The notes beneath the pieces are model-generated. The model ran no database searches, had not been told where the DNA came from, and saw only the letters and a list, made by a program, of their open reading frames with translations. The position numbers and the translations under genes were made by a program. From Nocardia niigatensis NBRC 100131 (GTDB lineage: Bacteria; Actinomycetota; Actinomycetes; Mycobacteriales; Mycobacteriaceae), in NCBI RefSeq assembly GCF_000308655.1, contig NZ_BAGC01000001.1, positions 40,730-104,729 on the forward strand: DNA of 64,000 nt, written 5' to 3'. The first letter of the stretch is position 1, and each line of letters begins with the position of its first letter. This document shows, piece after piece, positions 25,638 to 34,182 of this stretch.

Positions 25638-26384
25638 GTGGAACCCGTCTATTACCCCGTCATCGGCCTGGCCCGCACGATCTTCGCGCTGCAGGGCCTG
25701 AAGTTCACCGTCAAGGGCGACGAAAACATTCCGGCGACCGGTGGCGCGGTGATCGCGATCAACCACACCGGGTACATGGACTTCACCTACGCCGGTCTGC
25801 CCGCGCGCACCACCGGACGCTATGTCCGCTTCATGGCCAAGAAGGAAGTCTTCGACAATCCCATCTCCGGCCCGATCATGCGTGCCCTCAAGCACATTCC
25901 GGTGGACCGTGCGGCGGGTGCCGAGTCGTACCACGAGGCCGTCAACCGGCTGCGCGCCGGTGAACTGGTCGGCGTCTACCCCGAGGCCACCATCAGCCGC
26001 AGCTTCGAAATCAAGGCGTTCAAGTCCGGCGCGGCCCGGATGGCCATCGAGGCCGGCGTCCCCATCATCCCCATCGTCATCTGGGGCGCTCAGCGCGTGT
26101 GGACCAAGGGCTTCCCGAAGCGCCTGGGCCGCACCAACACCCCCATCTCCATCGCGGTCGGCAAGCCCATCCAGCCCTTCGAACCGGCATCGGCCCTCAC
26201 CGACCAGCTTCACGCCACCATGTCCGACATGCTCCTGGACCTGCAGAAGGACTACATCCACGAGCCCGGCGCCTACTGGGTCCCCGCCCGCCTCGGCGGC
26301 AGCGCCCCCACCCTCGAAGAGGCCAACGCCATGGACGCCGCCGAAGCCGCCGAGAAGGCCGCCCGCCGCACCCAGACCGATTAG
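25638..26384 (+). CDS. 1-acyl-sn-glycerol-3-phosphate acyltransferase (PlsC family)
   Basis: A 248-aa acyltransferase from GTG 25638. The catalytic NHTGYMD (HX4D) is at residues 42-48 and the acceptor-binding block is VYPEATISRSFEIK, where PEAT replaces the usual PEGT. Conserved IPIVIWGAQRVW follows. A charged C-terminal tail carries an Ala/Glu-rich helix. Family members transfer acyl groups to lysophosphatidic acid or related lipids. M. tuberculosis has several such genes in the equivalent stretch (Rv3814c-Rv3816c). A strong terminator follows. Confidence 0.93.
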   Translation: MEPVYYPVIGLARTIFALQGLKFTVKGDENIPATGGAVIAINHTGYMDFTYAGLPARTTGRYVRFMAKKEVFDNPISGPIMRALKHIPVDRAAGAESYHEAVNRLRAGELVGVYPEATISRSFEIKAFKSGAARMAIEAGVPIIPIVIWGAQRVWTKGFPKRLGRTNTPISIAVGKPIQPFEPASALTDQLHATMSDMLLDLQKDYIHEPGAYWVPARLGGSAPTLEEANAMDAAEAAEKAARRTQTD

Positions 26385-26390
26385 CCATTG

Positions 26391-26434
26391 CTACGGCCTG
26401 TCCCGGGGCGGAGCACTCCCGGGACGGGCCGTAG
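26391..26434. terminator. bidirectional hairpin after the PlsC gene
   Basis: CTACGGCC plus GTCCCGG (26391-26406) pair with CCGGGAC plus GGCCGTAG (26419-26434), giving 15 pairs with one internal mismatch. It lies between the convergent acyltransferase gene and the end of the minus-strand importer operon, so it can serve both. Confidence 0.8.
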
Positions 26435-26451
26435 CACGTTCGGCGATCGCC

Positions 26452-26682
26452 TCATGTCCGCCGTGCCGTTTTCTTGATGCGTGCGCGTGTGTCGAATTTC
26501 TCGAAATAGCTCGTGTCGTCTGTTTTCCCGCGACGCAGGTGTGCGATCCCGAAGCGCTCGCCGTTCGACAGGGTGATTCCACGACTGGTGGCCCGGTCGA
26601 TCAGGCACTCGATTGCTGCCCGTCCGGATACGCGAAAGCGCACCGCCGCAGTCGGTTTGGCCCAATCGGGCAGTTCGTTCAC
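26452..26682 (-). CDS. small hypothetical protein, 76 aa
   Basis: GTG 26682 overlaps the TGA of the preceding small gene by 4 bases, which argues for genuine translation. The product starts VNELPDWAKPTAAVRFRVSG and is basic, with an RGKTDD stretch and a Lys/Arg-rich end. No family recognised. It is the last gene of the ABC importer operon, ending about 18 bases before a terminator hairpin. Confidence 0.5.
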   Translation of the reverse strand: MNELPDWAKPTAAVRFRVSGRAAIECLIDRATSRGITLSNGERFGIAHLRRGKTDDTSYFEKFDTRARIKKTARRT

Positions 26683-26855
26683 GACCGGGGGTCCTCCTCC
26701 CGGAGTTGCTCGCGCACCTCGAGCAGATGCCGCCGCAGCGCGCAGTCCGCCCTCCGGCAGGCGTCATTGTCGTGGGCTTGCAGGAGTGCGTCGAGGTCGC
26801 GATCCGAGAACACCACGTGTGCGGACGGTTTCGCGTGCCAGGGGAGCGCCTGCAC
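26679..26855 (-). CDS. small hypothetical protein, 58 aa
   Basis: A short frame from GTG 26855 (VQALPWHAKPSAHVVFSD) ending in TGA 26679-26681, which overlaps the next GTG. It has two cysteines (DACRRADC) and a charged helical C-terminus (HLLEVREQLREED). Both this product and the next share an N-terminal 'W-AKP-A-V-F' pattern (WHAKPSAHVVF versus WAKPTAAVRF), suggesting related small proteins. It begins 37 bases after the membrane-protein gene. Start uncertain. Confidence 0.45.
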   Translation of the reverse strand: MQALPWHAKPSAHVVFSDRDLDALLQAHDNDACRRADCALRRHLLEVREQLREEDPRS

Positions 26856-26891
26856 CGGAATGTCTGGGCGGGGGCGCTCCTGCTGCGCGGG

Positions 26892-27548
26892 TCAGCTCGG
26901 ATCGGAGCCGCGAACGGCCGGAAGCCAGGTAGCCGTGGCCGCCGCCACCAGGGTGGCGGCCACGAAGGCCATCGATCCGCCGCCCGCCACGTACACCCAC
27001 AACAGGCCCGCGAACGGTCCGACGACCGCGGACTGCGCGTCCAGCAATAGCCTGCGCCCGGTCCCGGTCCGGTCGATCGCCTCGGGATCCGGCCGCGCCG
27101 GATTGTCGATCAGCCGCCCCACCGGCTCCGAATCCCGCAGTCGCCCGGAGGGATACACCCGCAGCTGGCCGACACGTACTGTGCGCCCGGCCAATTCGGC
27201 CGTGTCCGGTGTGAGCGTCACCAGCCCCGGGTCGAAATACACCGGCAGCCACAGGTCTCTCCCGCCGATCGTGAACTCCAGCCACGACCGGCTCACCAGC
27301 CGATGCTGCTGCCGCACCCGCCGCACCGCGACCTCGCGACCGTCCTCGGTGCTGGGCAGTCCGGCGGTCGGATACCCGAGCGCAACCGCGAACCGGAACC
27401 CGGTGTAGCCCAGGATGATCACGGCCACGGTGACCAGCATCGCCACCTGCTCCGGATCAGCGAACGGGACCCAGGCGAGGGTGATCGCCAGGGTCCCGAT
27501 CGTCACGAGCGCCGGATAGGCCAGGGGGTGGCCCGTCCGGAGAATCAC
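26892..27548 (-). CDS. hypothetical membrane protein, 218 aa
   Basis: GTG 27548 overlaps the stop of the solute-binding-protein gene by 4 bases. Two N-terminal hydrophobic segments (about residues 10-60) and one to two near the C-terminus (about 170-210) bracket a soluble stretch with RSWLEFTIGGRDLWLPVYF and GQLRVYPSGRLRD. I do not recognise the family. Operon position suggests transcription with the peptide importer, but a functional link is not evident. Confidence 0.75.
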   Translation of the reverse strand: MILRTGHPLAYPALVTIGTLAITLAWVPFADPEQVAMLVTVAVIILGYTGFRFAVALGYPTAGLPSTEDGREVAVRRVRQQHRLVSRSWLEFTIGGRDLWLPVYFDPGLVTLTPDTAELAGRTVRVGQLRVYPSGRLRDSEPVGRLIDNPARPDPEAIDRTGTGRRLLLDAQSAVVGPFAGLLWVYVAGGGSMAFVAATLVAAATATWLPAVRGSDPS

Positions 27549-29230
27549 TTGAGGAAGCCGATTTTGGTGTAGTCGAGGCTGGCCAGACCGGCCGCGCCGT
27601 AATTGGCGAGGTTGGCGCGGACGGCGACATTGCCGGGGGACTGCATGAGCGGCATCGAGTGGCCCTCCGCGAATACCTGCTTGTCGACCTGGTTGGCCAG
27701 CTCGATCGCCTTGTCGGGGTCGAGTTCGGAGACGGTCTTCTCGATCAGGTCGTTGAGCTCGGGCGAGCCGATACGCCCGTAGTTGCCCTGGATGTCACCG
27801 GGGTGGTAGCCCCAGATCTGGTCGAGGCTGCCGAGCGGGAACAGGTCGCCGACCCAGCTCCAAAAAGCGATATCGAAATCGCCGGGCTGGATGACCTTGG
27901 TGAAGTAGTCCTGGCCGGGCTTGGTGTCGATGGTGAGCTTCACGCCGATCGAGGACAGATTCTGCTGCATGATCTGCGCCATCTGCACCCAGGTGTCGTC
28001 GTTGTACATGACGTCGCGTATCTCGAGCTTGCGCCCGTCCTTCTCCCGGGTGCCGCCGCCGGCGGGCACCTTCCAGCCGAGATCGTCGAGCTCCTTGGCG
28101 GCCTCGGTGGGGTCGAAGGCGGGCGCGTTGTCCTGGTAGCCCTTCTGCCCGGCCATGTAGATGTGGTTGTTCAGCGGTTTCGGGTCGTTCACCAGACCGC
28201 TCTGGATCGCGGTCGCGATGCCCTGCCGGTCGACGGCCTTGCTGATGGCCACCCGCAGCTTGGGGTCGGCGAGGATCGATCCGGGCGCACCGTTGAAGGT
28301 GAAGTGCGACCACTGGTTACCGGGCGCGCGGCGGATGGCGACGCCCTCGGTGCCCTGCGCGGTCTTGAGATCGTCGCGGCTGCCGATGCCGACGGCGTCG
28401 ATCTCGTTGTTCTGCAGTGCCGGGATGGTGGCCTGCGCGTTGAGCACGCTGAACGTGATGGTGTCCAGCTTCGGCGTCGCGCCCCACCATTTCGGATTGT
28501 GGCCCAGCACGATTCGGCCCTGACCGCGGTCGGTGGACTGCACGATGAACGGGCCGGCGGTCACCCCGATGGCGTCGACGAAGCCCTTGTTGAAGGCCTC
28601 CGGCGTCGCGGTCATGGTCTTGGGATAGAGGAAGCTGTTACCCGCGAACTGCCCCTTCCACTCCGCGAAGTGCTTGTTGAAAGTGACGATGGCCTGCCGG
28701 TCGTCGACCCCCCGCTCGACCTTCTCGACCCGGTCGAAGCCCTGGCTGTTGGCGATCAGGTAGTCCTTGTTCTTGCCGCTGAGCGCATTGGCCTGGGAGG
28801 CGACGTCCTCCCACGTGATCGGCGTGCCGTCGGACCACACCGCCTTCGGATTGATCGTGTAGGTGACCTGCTGCGGATTCGTGTTCGTCAGCTGCACATC
28901 GGTGAAGTAGTTGGTATCGACCGACAGATTGCCCGCCGCGTCGGAGACGAACGCGCGCGGCATCATGGACCGCTCGATACCCGTGATCTCGCTATCGTTG
29001 CCGTCGATGTTCAGCGTGTTCCAGTTCGCCGGATACGCCGAGATGGCCAGCCGCAGATTGCCGCCGTCCTTCAGGTCCGCGACATCGTGCGGATTGATAT
29101 CGCTGGTGGTGCCGAGTTCGGCCTTGCCCTGCGGCGCGGTGCCGTCGTCACCGCCACCGCATCCGGTCGCAACCACCGCCACGGCGACCAGTGGGACCGC
29201 GAGTTTCAAGCCGATCGAGCGAATCCTCAC
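27545..29230 (-). CDS. ABC transporter family 5 substrate-binding lipoprotein
   Basis: A 561-aa periplasmic-type binding protein for oligopeptides or similar solutes. Signal sequence MRIRSIGLKLAVPLVAVAVV is followed by the lipobox ending at Cys24 (VATGCGGG). The family features AVWSDGTPITWEDV, KPLNNHIYMAGQ and YNDDTWVQMAQIMQQNL are present, and length is typical. It is the fourth gene of the operon after two permeases and a dual ATPase. The ligand cannot be deduced from sequence. Confidence 0.93.
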   Translation of the reverse strand: MRIRSIGLKLAVPLVAVAVVATGCGGGDDGTAPQGKAELGTTSDINPHDVADLKDGGNLRLAISAYPANWNTLNIDGNDSEITGIERSMMPRAFVSDAAGNLSVDTNYFTDVQLTNTNPQQVTYTINPKAVWSDGTPITWEDVASQANALSGKNKDYLIANSQGFDRVEKVERGVDDRQAIVTFNKHFAEWKGQFAGNSFLYPKTMTATPEAFNKGFVDAIGVTAGPFIVQSTDRGQGRIVLGHNPKWWGATPKLDTITFSVLNAQATIPALQNNEIDAVGIGSRDDLKTAQGTEGVAIRRAPGNQWSHFTFNGAPGSILADPKLRVAISKAVDRQGIATAIQSGLVNDPKPLNNHIYMAGQKGYQDNAPAFDPTEAAKELDDLGWKVPAGGGTREKDGRKLEIRDVMYNDDTWVQMAQIMQQNLSSIGVKLTIDTKPGQDYFTKVIQPGDFDIAFWSWVGDLFPLGSLDQIWGYHPGDIQGNYGRIGSPELNDLIEKTVSELDPDKAIELANQVDKQVFAEGHSMPLMQSPGNVAVRANLANYGAAGLASLDYTKIGFLK

Positions 29231-29274
29231 CGGTTGCTCCTTCCGTCGAAGTTCTGCTGGAACACTCTCCGCCC

Positions 29275-31134
29275 CTATCCCGAAACGACCGGGACCGGAA
29301 CGGCGTCGATGAGGGCGCGGGTGTACTCGTGCCGAGGATCGCTGAAAACCTGCTCGGCCGCACCGTATTCGACGATCTCACCGCGGTACATGACGGCGAT
29401 GTCGTGCGCGAGATTGCGCACCACCGACAGATCGTGCGAGACGAACAGGTAGGACAGTCCACGCTCGGCCTGCAGGTCGCGCAACAGATTCAGCACCCCG
29501 GCCTGGATCGAGACATCCAGCGAGGACACCGGCTCGTCGAGCACCAGGATCTCCGGATCCAGGGCGAGCGCCCGCGCGATATTGATGCGCTGCTTCTGCC
29601 CACCGGAGAAATCGGCCGGATAGCGGTCCGAGTGTTCGGGGCGCAGGCCCACCAGGTTCAGCAATTCTTTGACCCGGCGCCGGATCTCGTCCTGCGGGCG
29701 GCCGTCGATACGCAACGGCTCGGCGAGCGTGTCGGAGATCGGCAGCCGGGGATCCAGCGAGGACGACGGATCCTGGAACACGATCTGCAGCTTGCGCCGG
29801 ATCTCGCGCCGCCGGGCCTTGGTGAGGGTGGCGACATCGCTGCCCAGCACCTCGATGCGGCCGCTCTCCGGTGCGATGAGGTCCATAATCTGGGTCAGCG
29901 TCGTCGATTTCCCGGAGCCGGATTCGCCGACCAGCGCCAGCGTGCGACCCGATTTGATCTCGAAGCTGACGCCGTCCACCGCCTTCACCTCGCCCTTGCG
30001 GCGTTTGAAGACCACACCGGAGGTGATAGGGAAGGTTTTCCTCAGGTCCGAAACCCGGAGCACCACTTGCTCATCGGTGGGGATCGGGGTTTCGGCGGAC
30101 GGCACCTCGCGGCGATAGGCCGCGAAGAGGTCCGCGGTGCCGACCTCGGCGACGCGAATGCAGGCGGCCCGATGTCCGGGTTCGGTGTCCTGCAGGGGAG
30201 GTTCCGCCGCGTGGCAGTCGTCCACCGCGACCGGGCAGCGCGGCGCGAACGGGCAGCCGGGCGGCAGCGCGTGCATGGCCGGCGGTGCGCCGACGATGGG
30301 TACCAGCGGCGCGCGGGCCGGACCGTCCAGTCGCGGGATGGAACCCAGCAGACCCACCGTGTACGGCATCCGCGGCGCGTTGAAAAGATCCGTGGTGCGC
30401 GCGGTTTCGATGATTCGGCCGGCGTACATGACGGCGACCCGATCGGCCAGCGTGGCCGCGATGCCCATGTCGTGGGTGATGAAGACGACGCCCGCGCCGG
30501 TGATGTCGCGGGCCTTGCGCAGCAGGTTCAGGATCTGCTTCTGCACGGTGACGTCGAGCGCCGTGGTCGGCTCGTCGCAGATGATGAGCTCGGGATCGTT
30601 GGCGATGGCGATGGCGATCACCACGCGCTGGCGCATGCCGCCGGAGAACTCGTGCGGGAAGGCCTTGGCGCGCAGCGCCGCATCGGGGATGCCGACCAGG
30701 TCGAGCAGTTCCACCGCCCGTTGGGCGGCCTCGCTCTTGCTCATCTTGCCGTGTGCCAGCAGGGCTTCGGCGATCTGGTCGCCGACCCGGTACACCGGCG
30801 TCAGCGCCGAGAGCGGGTCCTGGAAGACCATCGAGATCTTGCTGCCGCGCAGCGTGGACAGCTGCCGATCGCCCATGCCGAGCAGTTCCTGCCCGCGCAG
30901 CCGGATGGATCCCTGCACCCGGGCCTGATCCGGCAGCAGTCCCATGATCGCCAGGGACGACACCGATTTGCCGGAGCCGGACTCCCCGACGATGGCCAGG
31001 ACCTCGCCGTCCTGCACGGTGTAATTCACCCCGCGCACCGCCTCGACGCGACCCTCTTCGCTGGGGAAGCTCACCCGCAGATCGGAGACCTCGAGCAGCG
31101 GCGCGGTGGTGGTCCGAGTGGTCTTGTCGGTCAT
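29275..31134 (-). CDS. dual ATP-binding protein of an oligopeptide-type ABC importer
   Basis: A 619-aa fusion of two ATPase domains, equivalent to OppD plus OppF. Domain 1 has Walker [12 protein letters not shown] and signature [11 protein letters not shown] with [11 protein letters not shown] Cys-rich linker ([11 protein letters not shown]) typical of OppD follows; domain 2 has [23 protein letters not shown] and [10 protein letters not shown]. All ATP-binding and hydrolysis motifs look intact. It starts at ATG 31134, overlapping the upstream permease stop by 4 bases. M. tuberculosis OppD is likewise a dual ATPase. Confidence 0.95.
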   Translation of the reverse strand: MTDKTTRTTTAPLLEVSDLRVSFPSEEGRVEAVRGVNYTVQDGEVLAIVGESGSGKSVSSLAIMGLLPDQARVQGSIRLRGQELLGMGDRQLSTLRGSKISMVFQDPLSALTPVYRVGDQIAEALLAHGKMSKSEAAQRAVELLDLVGIPDAALRAKAFPHEFSGGMRQRVVIAIAIANDPELIICDEPTTALDVTVQKQILNLLRKARDITGAGVVFITHDMGIAATLADRVAVMYAGRIIETARTTDLFNAPRMPYTVGLLGSIPRLDGPARAPLVPIVGAPPAMHALPPGCPFAPRCPVAVDDCHAAEPPLQDTEPGHRAACIRVAEVGTADLFAAYRREVPSAETPIPTDEQVVLRVSDLRKTFPITSGVVFKRRKGEVKAVDGVSFEIKSGRTLALVGESGSGKSTTLTQIMDLIAPESGRIEVLGSDVATLTKARRREIRRKLQIVFQDPSSSLDPRLPISDTLAEPLRIDGRPQDEIRRRVKELLNLVGLRPEHSDRYPADFSGGQKQRINIARALALDPEILVLDEPVSSLDVSIQAGVLNLLRDLQAERGLSYLFVSHDLSVVRNLAHDIAVMYRGEIVEYGAAEQVFSDPRHEYTRALIDAVPVPVVSG

Positions 31135-32084
31135 GCCGCGGCCTTTCCGGCGGGTTTCTTATCGGCCACCCGGTCCTTGCGGCGCGATCGCGCATGCCCC
31201 GCGCTCGGGTCGAAGGCATCGCGCAGACCGTCGCCGGCCAGGAAGGTGCACAGCACGGTCAGGATCAGGAATCCACCCGAGAAGAGGAACAGCCACGGGT
31301 ATGTAAGTGCCGATTTGGTGCCGGCGGCGATCAGTGTGCCCAGTGACACGTCGGGCGGCTGCACACCGAATCCCAGGTAGCTCAGGCCGGTCTCGCCCAT
31401 GATCGCCGCGCCGACCGCGAGGGTGGTGTCGATGATCAGGAAGGAGGCGACGTTCGGGATGATGTGGGTGGTGATGACCGTCCAGGTGGACGCGCCCATA
31501 TAGCGTGCGGCCCTGACGAATTCACGCTCGCGCAGGCTCAGCGTGAGTCCGCGCACGATGCGCGCGCTTATCATCCAGCCGAAGCCGCCCAGGAGCAGGA
31601 TGAGCAGCACGATGCTGCCGCTGCCTTTCGCGCGCGGTGCGAAGAGCGCGACGATGATGAAACTGGGGATGACCAGCAGCAGGTCCACCAGCCACATGAT
31701 CGCCAGATCGGTCCAGCCGCCCAGCAATCCGGCCACCGATCCGGTGAACGCCGCGATCAGGGCGGATATGAAGGCCACCGCGAAGCCGATGATCAATGAC
31801 TTCTGCAGGCCGCGCAGGGTCTGGGCGAGGACATCCTGGCCGATCTGGTTGGTGCCGAAGGGATGCCGTGCGCTGGGCGGCTTGAGCAGCGCCGTGTAAT
31901 CGAGCTGCTGGTAGTCGTATTTCAGGAAAGGCGGCAGCGCGAAGGCGAGGATCAGCATCAGGATCAGGATCGCCAACCCGGTCACTGCGGGCTTGTTGCG
32001 CAGGAAGCGCCGCACCACCAGCTTGCGGCGGCCCGCGGCCATCGGCTCGGGAGCGCCCTGGGCGATGAGTTCGGTTTCGGTCAT
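31131..32084 (-). CDS. ABC transporter permease (OppC type)
   Basis: A 317-aa permease from ATG 32084 ([15 protein letters not shown]). An N-terminal membrane segment is followed by a periplasmic loop with [15 protein letters not shown], typical of OppC/DppC, then four to five segments. The EAA loop region is [23 protein letters not shown]. The C-terminus is Lys/Arg-rich. Its start codon shares one base with the stop of the OppB-type gene. It would form the channel with that partner. Confidence 0.93.
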   Translation of the reverse strand: MTETELIAQGAPEPMAAGRRKLVVRRFLRNKPAVTGLAILILMLILAFALPPFLKYDYQQLDYTALLKPPSARHPFGTNQIGQDVLAQTLRGLQKSLIIGFAVAFISALIAAFTGSVAGLLGGWTDLAIMWLVDLLLVIPSFIIVALFAPRAKGSGSIVLLILLLGGFGWMISARIVRGLTLSLREREFVRAARYMGASTWTVITTHIIPNVASFLIIDTTLAVGAAIMGETGLSYLGFGVQPPDVSLGTLIAAGTKSALTYPWLFLFSGGFLILTVLCTFLAGDGLRDAFDPSAGHARSRRKDRVADKKPAGKAAA

Positions 32085-33064
32085 CACGCACGCACCCTGG
32101 GGTCGAGAATTGCGGTGACGATGTCGGACAGCAACCCGGACAACAGGATCACCAGCGCGACGAACCCGGTGATGGTCACCACCGGATACAGGTCCTGGGC
32201 GGTGATCGAGTCGACCAGCCACTCACCGACGCCGTGCCAGCCGAAGATCTTCTCCACGAAGGCCGTACCGGTGATGAGCGCGCCGAAGCTGTACGCGAAC
32301 AGCGTCGCCATGGGAATGAGCGCGGTGCGCAGTCCGTGCTTGTACAACGCCCGGGAGCGGGTGAGGCCCTTCGCCCGCGCGGTCCGGATGAAGTCGTTCT
32401 GGAGGACGTCGAGCATGGCGGCGCGCTGGTAGCGGCTGTACCCGGCGGCCGCGCTGAGAATCAGGGCCCCCGTGGGAACGATCATGTGCTGCAGGCGGTC
32501 GACGAACTGATTCCAGGCTCCGTGGACCGCGTTCGCCGAGGTCTCGCCGGTGTAGTAGAAGATCTGCTGCCCGGTGGCCGTATTGATCTCGTACGCACCG
32601 TATTTCAACAGTGTCGCGAGCAGGAACACCGGTGTGCTGATGATCAGCAGCGAGAGCACCGTGGTCAGGTAGTCACTGAACTTGTACTGCCGGATCGCTC
32701 CGGCCGCGCCGATCAGCACACCGAGAATCGTGCCGATGATCGAGCCGACCAGGACGAGTCGCAGGCTGACCCCGATGCGCCGCGGCAGTTCCTGGTTCAC
32801 GGGCTGCCCCGCCAGCGTCTTGCCGAAGTCGCCGTGCGTGACGATGCCGCCGACCCACTCGGCATAGCGCTGCGGGATCGGCACATTCAGTTTCAGCTCA
32901 TCGCGTTTGGCGTCGATCACCGACTGCGGTGGGCGCGGATTGCGATGCTCGAGGCTGTCGAGCGGGCGAAAGGTGAGGGACGCGAGACCGAAGGCAAGGA
33001 ACGACGCCAGCACCAGCAGCACGACATAGTTCAGCGCACGTCGCAGCAGAAAACCGGCCATCAT
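32084..33064 (-). CDS. ABC transporter permease (OppB type)
   Basis: A 326-aa permease, first gene of the importer operon. Six membrane segments with an N-terminal MMAGFLLRRALNYVVLLVLA. The typical OppB block GDFGKTLAGQPVNQEL follows the first loop and the EAA-like motif is FIRTARAKGLTRSRALYKHG, ending FGWHGVGEWLVDSI. ATG 33064 and ATG 33061 are adjacent alternatives. The 224 bases upstream separate it from the divergent HAD gene and must hold the operon promoter. Confidence 0.93.
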   Translation of the reverse strand: MMAGFLLRRALNYVVLLVLASFLAFGLASLTFRPLDSLEHRNPRPPQSVIDAKRDELKLNVPIPQRYAEWVGGIVTHGDFGKTLAGQPVNQELPRRIGVSLRLVLVGSIIGTILGVLIGAAGAIRQYKFSDYLTTVLSLLIISTPVFLLATLLKYGAYEINTATGQQIFYYTGETSANAVHGAWNQFVDRLQHMIVPTGALILSAAAGYSRYQRAAMLDVLQNDFIRTARAKGLTRSRALYKHGLRTALIPMATLFAYSFGALITGTAFVEKIFGWHGVGEWLVDSITAQDLYPVVTITGFVALVILLSGLLSDIVTAILDPRVRA

Positions 33065-33288
33065 GCCCTTTCGGGGTCGAGTTCTGACCCCAGATCATAG
33101 GGACAGGACGGGGTGAACGCGGGCTACGGAGGGGAGACGCCCCGGCAATCCGTGTGTTATTGCCGACGGCTCTCCGGGGGCCGGTGCGGGAGCGTCGCAA
33201 CGAGATGGGGGTCCGGAAGGTCTCGTTTGTACGGCAGCGCCCGGAATCCACGGGCGCACCGGTCGCGGCTCGAGGCAGGATGGAGTAG

Positions 33289-34119
33289 GTGACGCTCTTT
33301 CACCTGCCCAAACCCAAGATGGTCGCCTCCGACGTGGACGGCACGCTCATCGACCACCGTGAGCAGGTGAGCGCCCGTACGAAGGCCGCGATCAATGCCC
33401 TCATCGCGGACGGGGTGCCGTTCGTGCTCGCCACCGGAAGGCCCCCGCGCTGGATCGATCCGGTCGTCGACGGGCTCGGCTTCGCGCCGCTGTGCGTGTG
33501 CGGCAACGGTGCGGTCATCTACGACAGCGCCGCGGACCGGGTGCTGGATACTCGCGTCCTGGATATCGAAACCCTCACCTGGGCCGCCGATCTCGCCGAG
33601 CGCCTGCTGCCGGGCTGCGGTCTGGCCGCCGAACGGGTGGGCTCCAGCGCGCACGACGCGGCCACCCCGCAGTTCGTCAGCTCGCCCGAGTACGAGCACG
33701 CCTGGCTGAACCCCGACGACACGCAGGTCTCGCGCGCCGAGGTCATCTCCGCGCCCGCCATCAAGATGCTGATCCGCCTGCCCGGCGCCACCAGCGCGGA
33801 TATGCGCGCCGCACTGGACCCGCACCTGGCCGGGCGCGCCGACCTCACCTATTCCACCGACAACGGCCTGATCGAACTCTCCGCACCCGGCGTCTCGAAG
33901 GCGACGGGTCTCGCGACCATCGCCCAGCGTCTCGGTGTCCAGCACAGCTCCCTCATCGCCTTCGGTGACATGCCCAACGACGTCCCCATGCTGCTGATGG
34001 CGGGTCACGGCGTCGCCATGGCCAACGCCCACGCCGAGGCCATCGCGGCCGCCGACGAGGTGGCGCCCTCCAATATCGAGGACGGCGTCGCCCGCACCCT
34101 CGAACGCTGGTGGTCCTGA
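33289..34119 (+). CDS. Cof-type HAD-IIB hydrolase
   Basis: A 276-aa phosphatase from GTG 33289. HAD motif I is ASDVDGTLIDHR with two catalytic Asp residues, motif II is LATGRPP, the motif III Lys is in GVSKATGL, and motif IV is FGDMPNDVPML. A Cof-type C2 cap lies between residues 85 and 190. Such enzymes dephosphorylate sugar or nucleotide phosphates; substrate not determinable. It corresponds to Rv3813c by position. A 15-bp-arm terminator follows. Confidence 0.94.
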   Translation: MTLFHLPKPKMVASDVDGTLIDHREQVSARTKAAINALIADGVPFVLATGRPPRWIDPVVDGLGFAPLCVCGNGAVIYDSAADRVLDTRVLDIETLTWAADLAERLLPGCGLAAERVGSSAHDAATPQFVSSPEYEHAWLNPDDTQVSRAEVISAPAIKMLIRLPGATSADMRAALDPHLAGRADLTYSTDNGLIELSAPGVSKATGLATIAQRLGVQHSSLIAFGDMPNDVPMLLMAGHGVAMANAHAEAIAAADEVAPSNIEDGVARTLERWWS

Positions 34120-34125
34120 ACAAGA

Positions 34126-34173
34126 TCAGGGAGCTCTCACAGCGGCATCCGGACCGCGGTGAGAGCTCCCTGA
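34126..34173. terminator. long hairpin terminator between HAD and amidase genes
   Basis: TCAGGGAGCTCTCAC (34126-34140) and GTGAGAGCTCCCTGA (34159-34173) are perfect 15-bp complements with an 18-base loop. It lies between the stops of convergent genes and should end both transcripts. Confidence 0.85.
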
Positions 34174-34182
34174 CTCGCATAT

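Noticed and set aside
29191..31380. A 729-codon plus-strand frame opposite the dual ATPase gene
   Set aside because: Shadow of the ATPase, whose Walker and signature motifs are intact on the minus strand.
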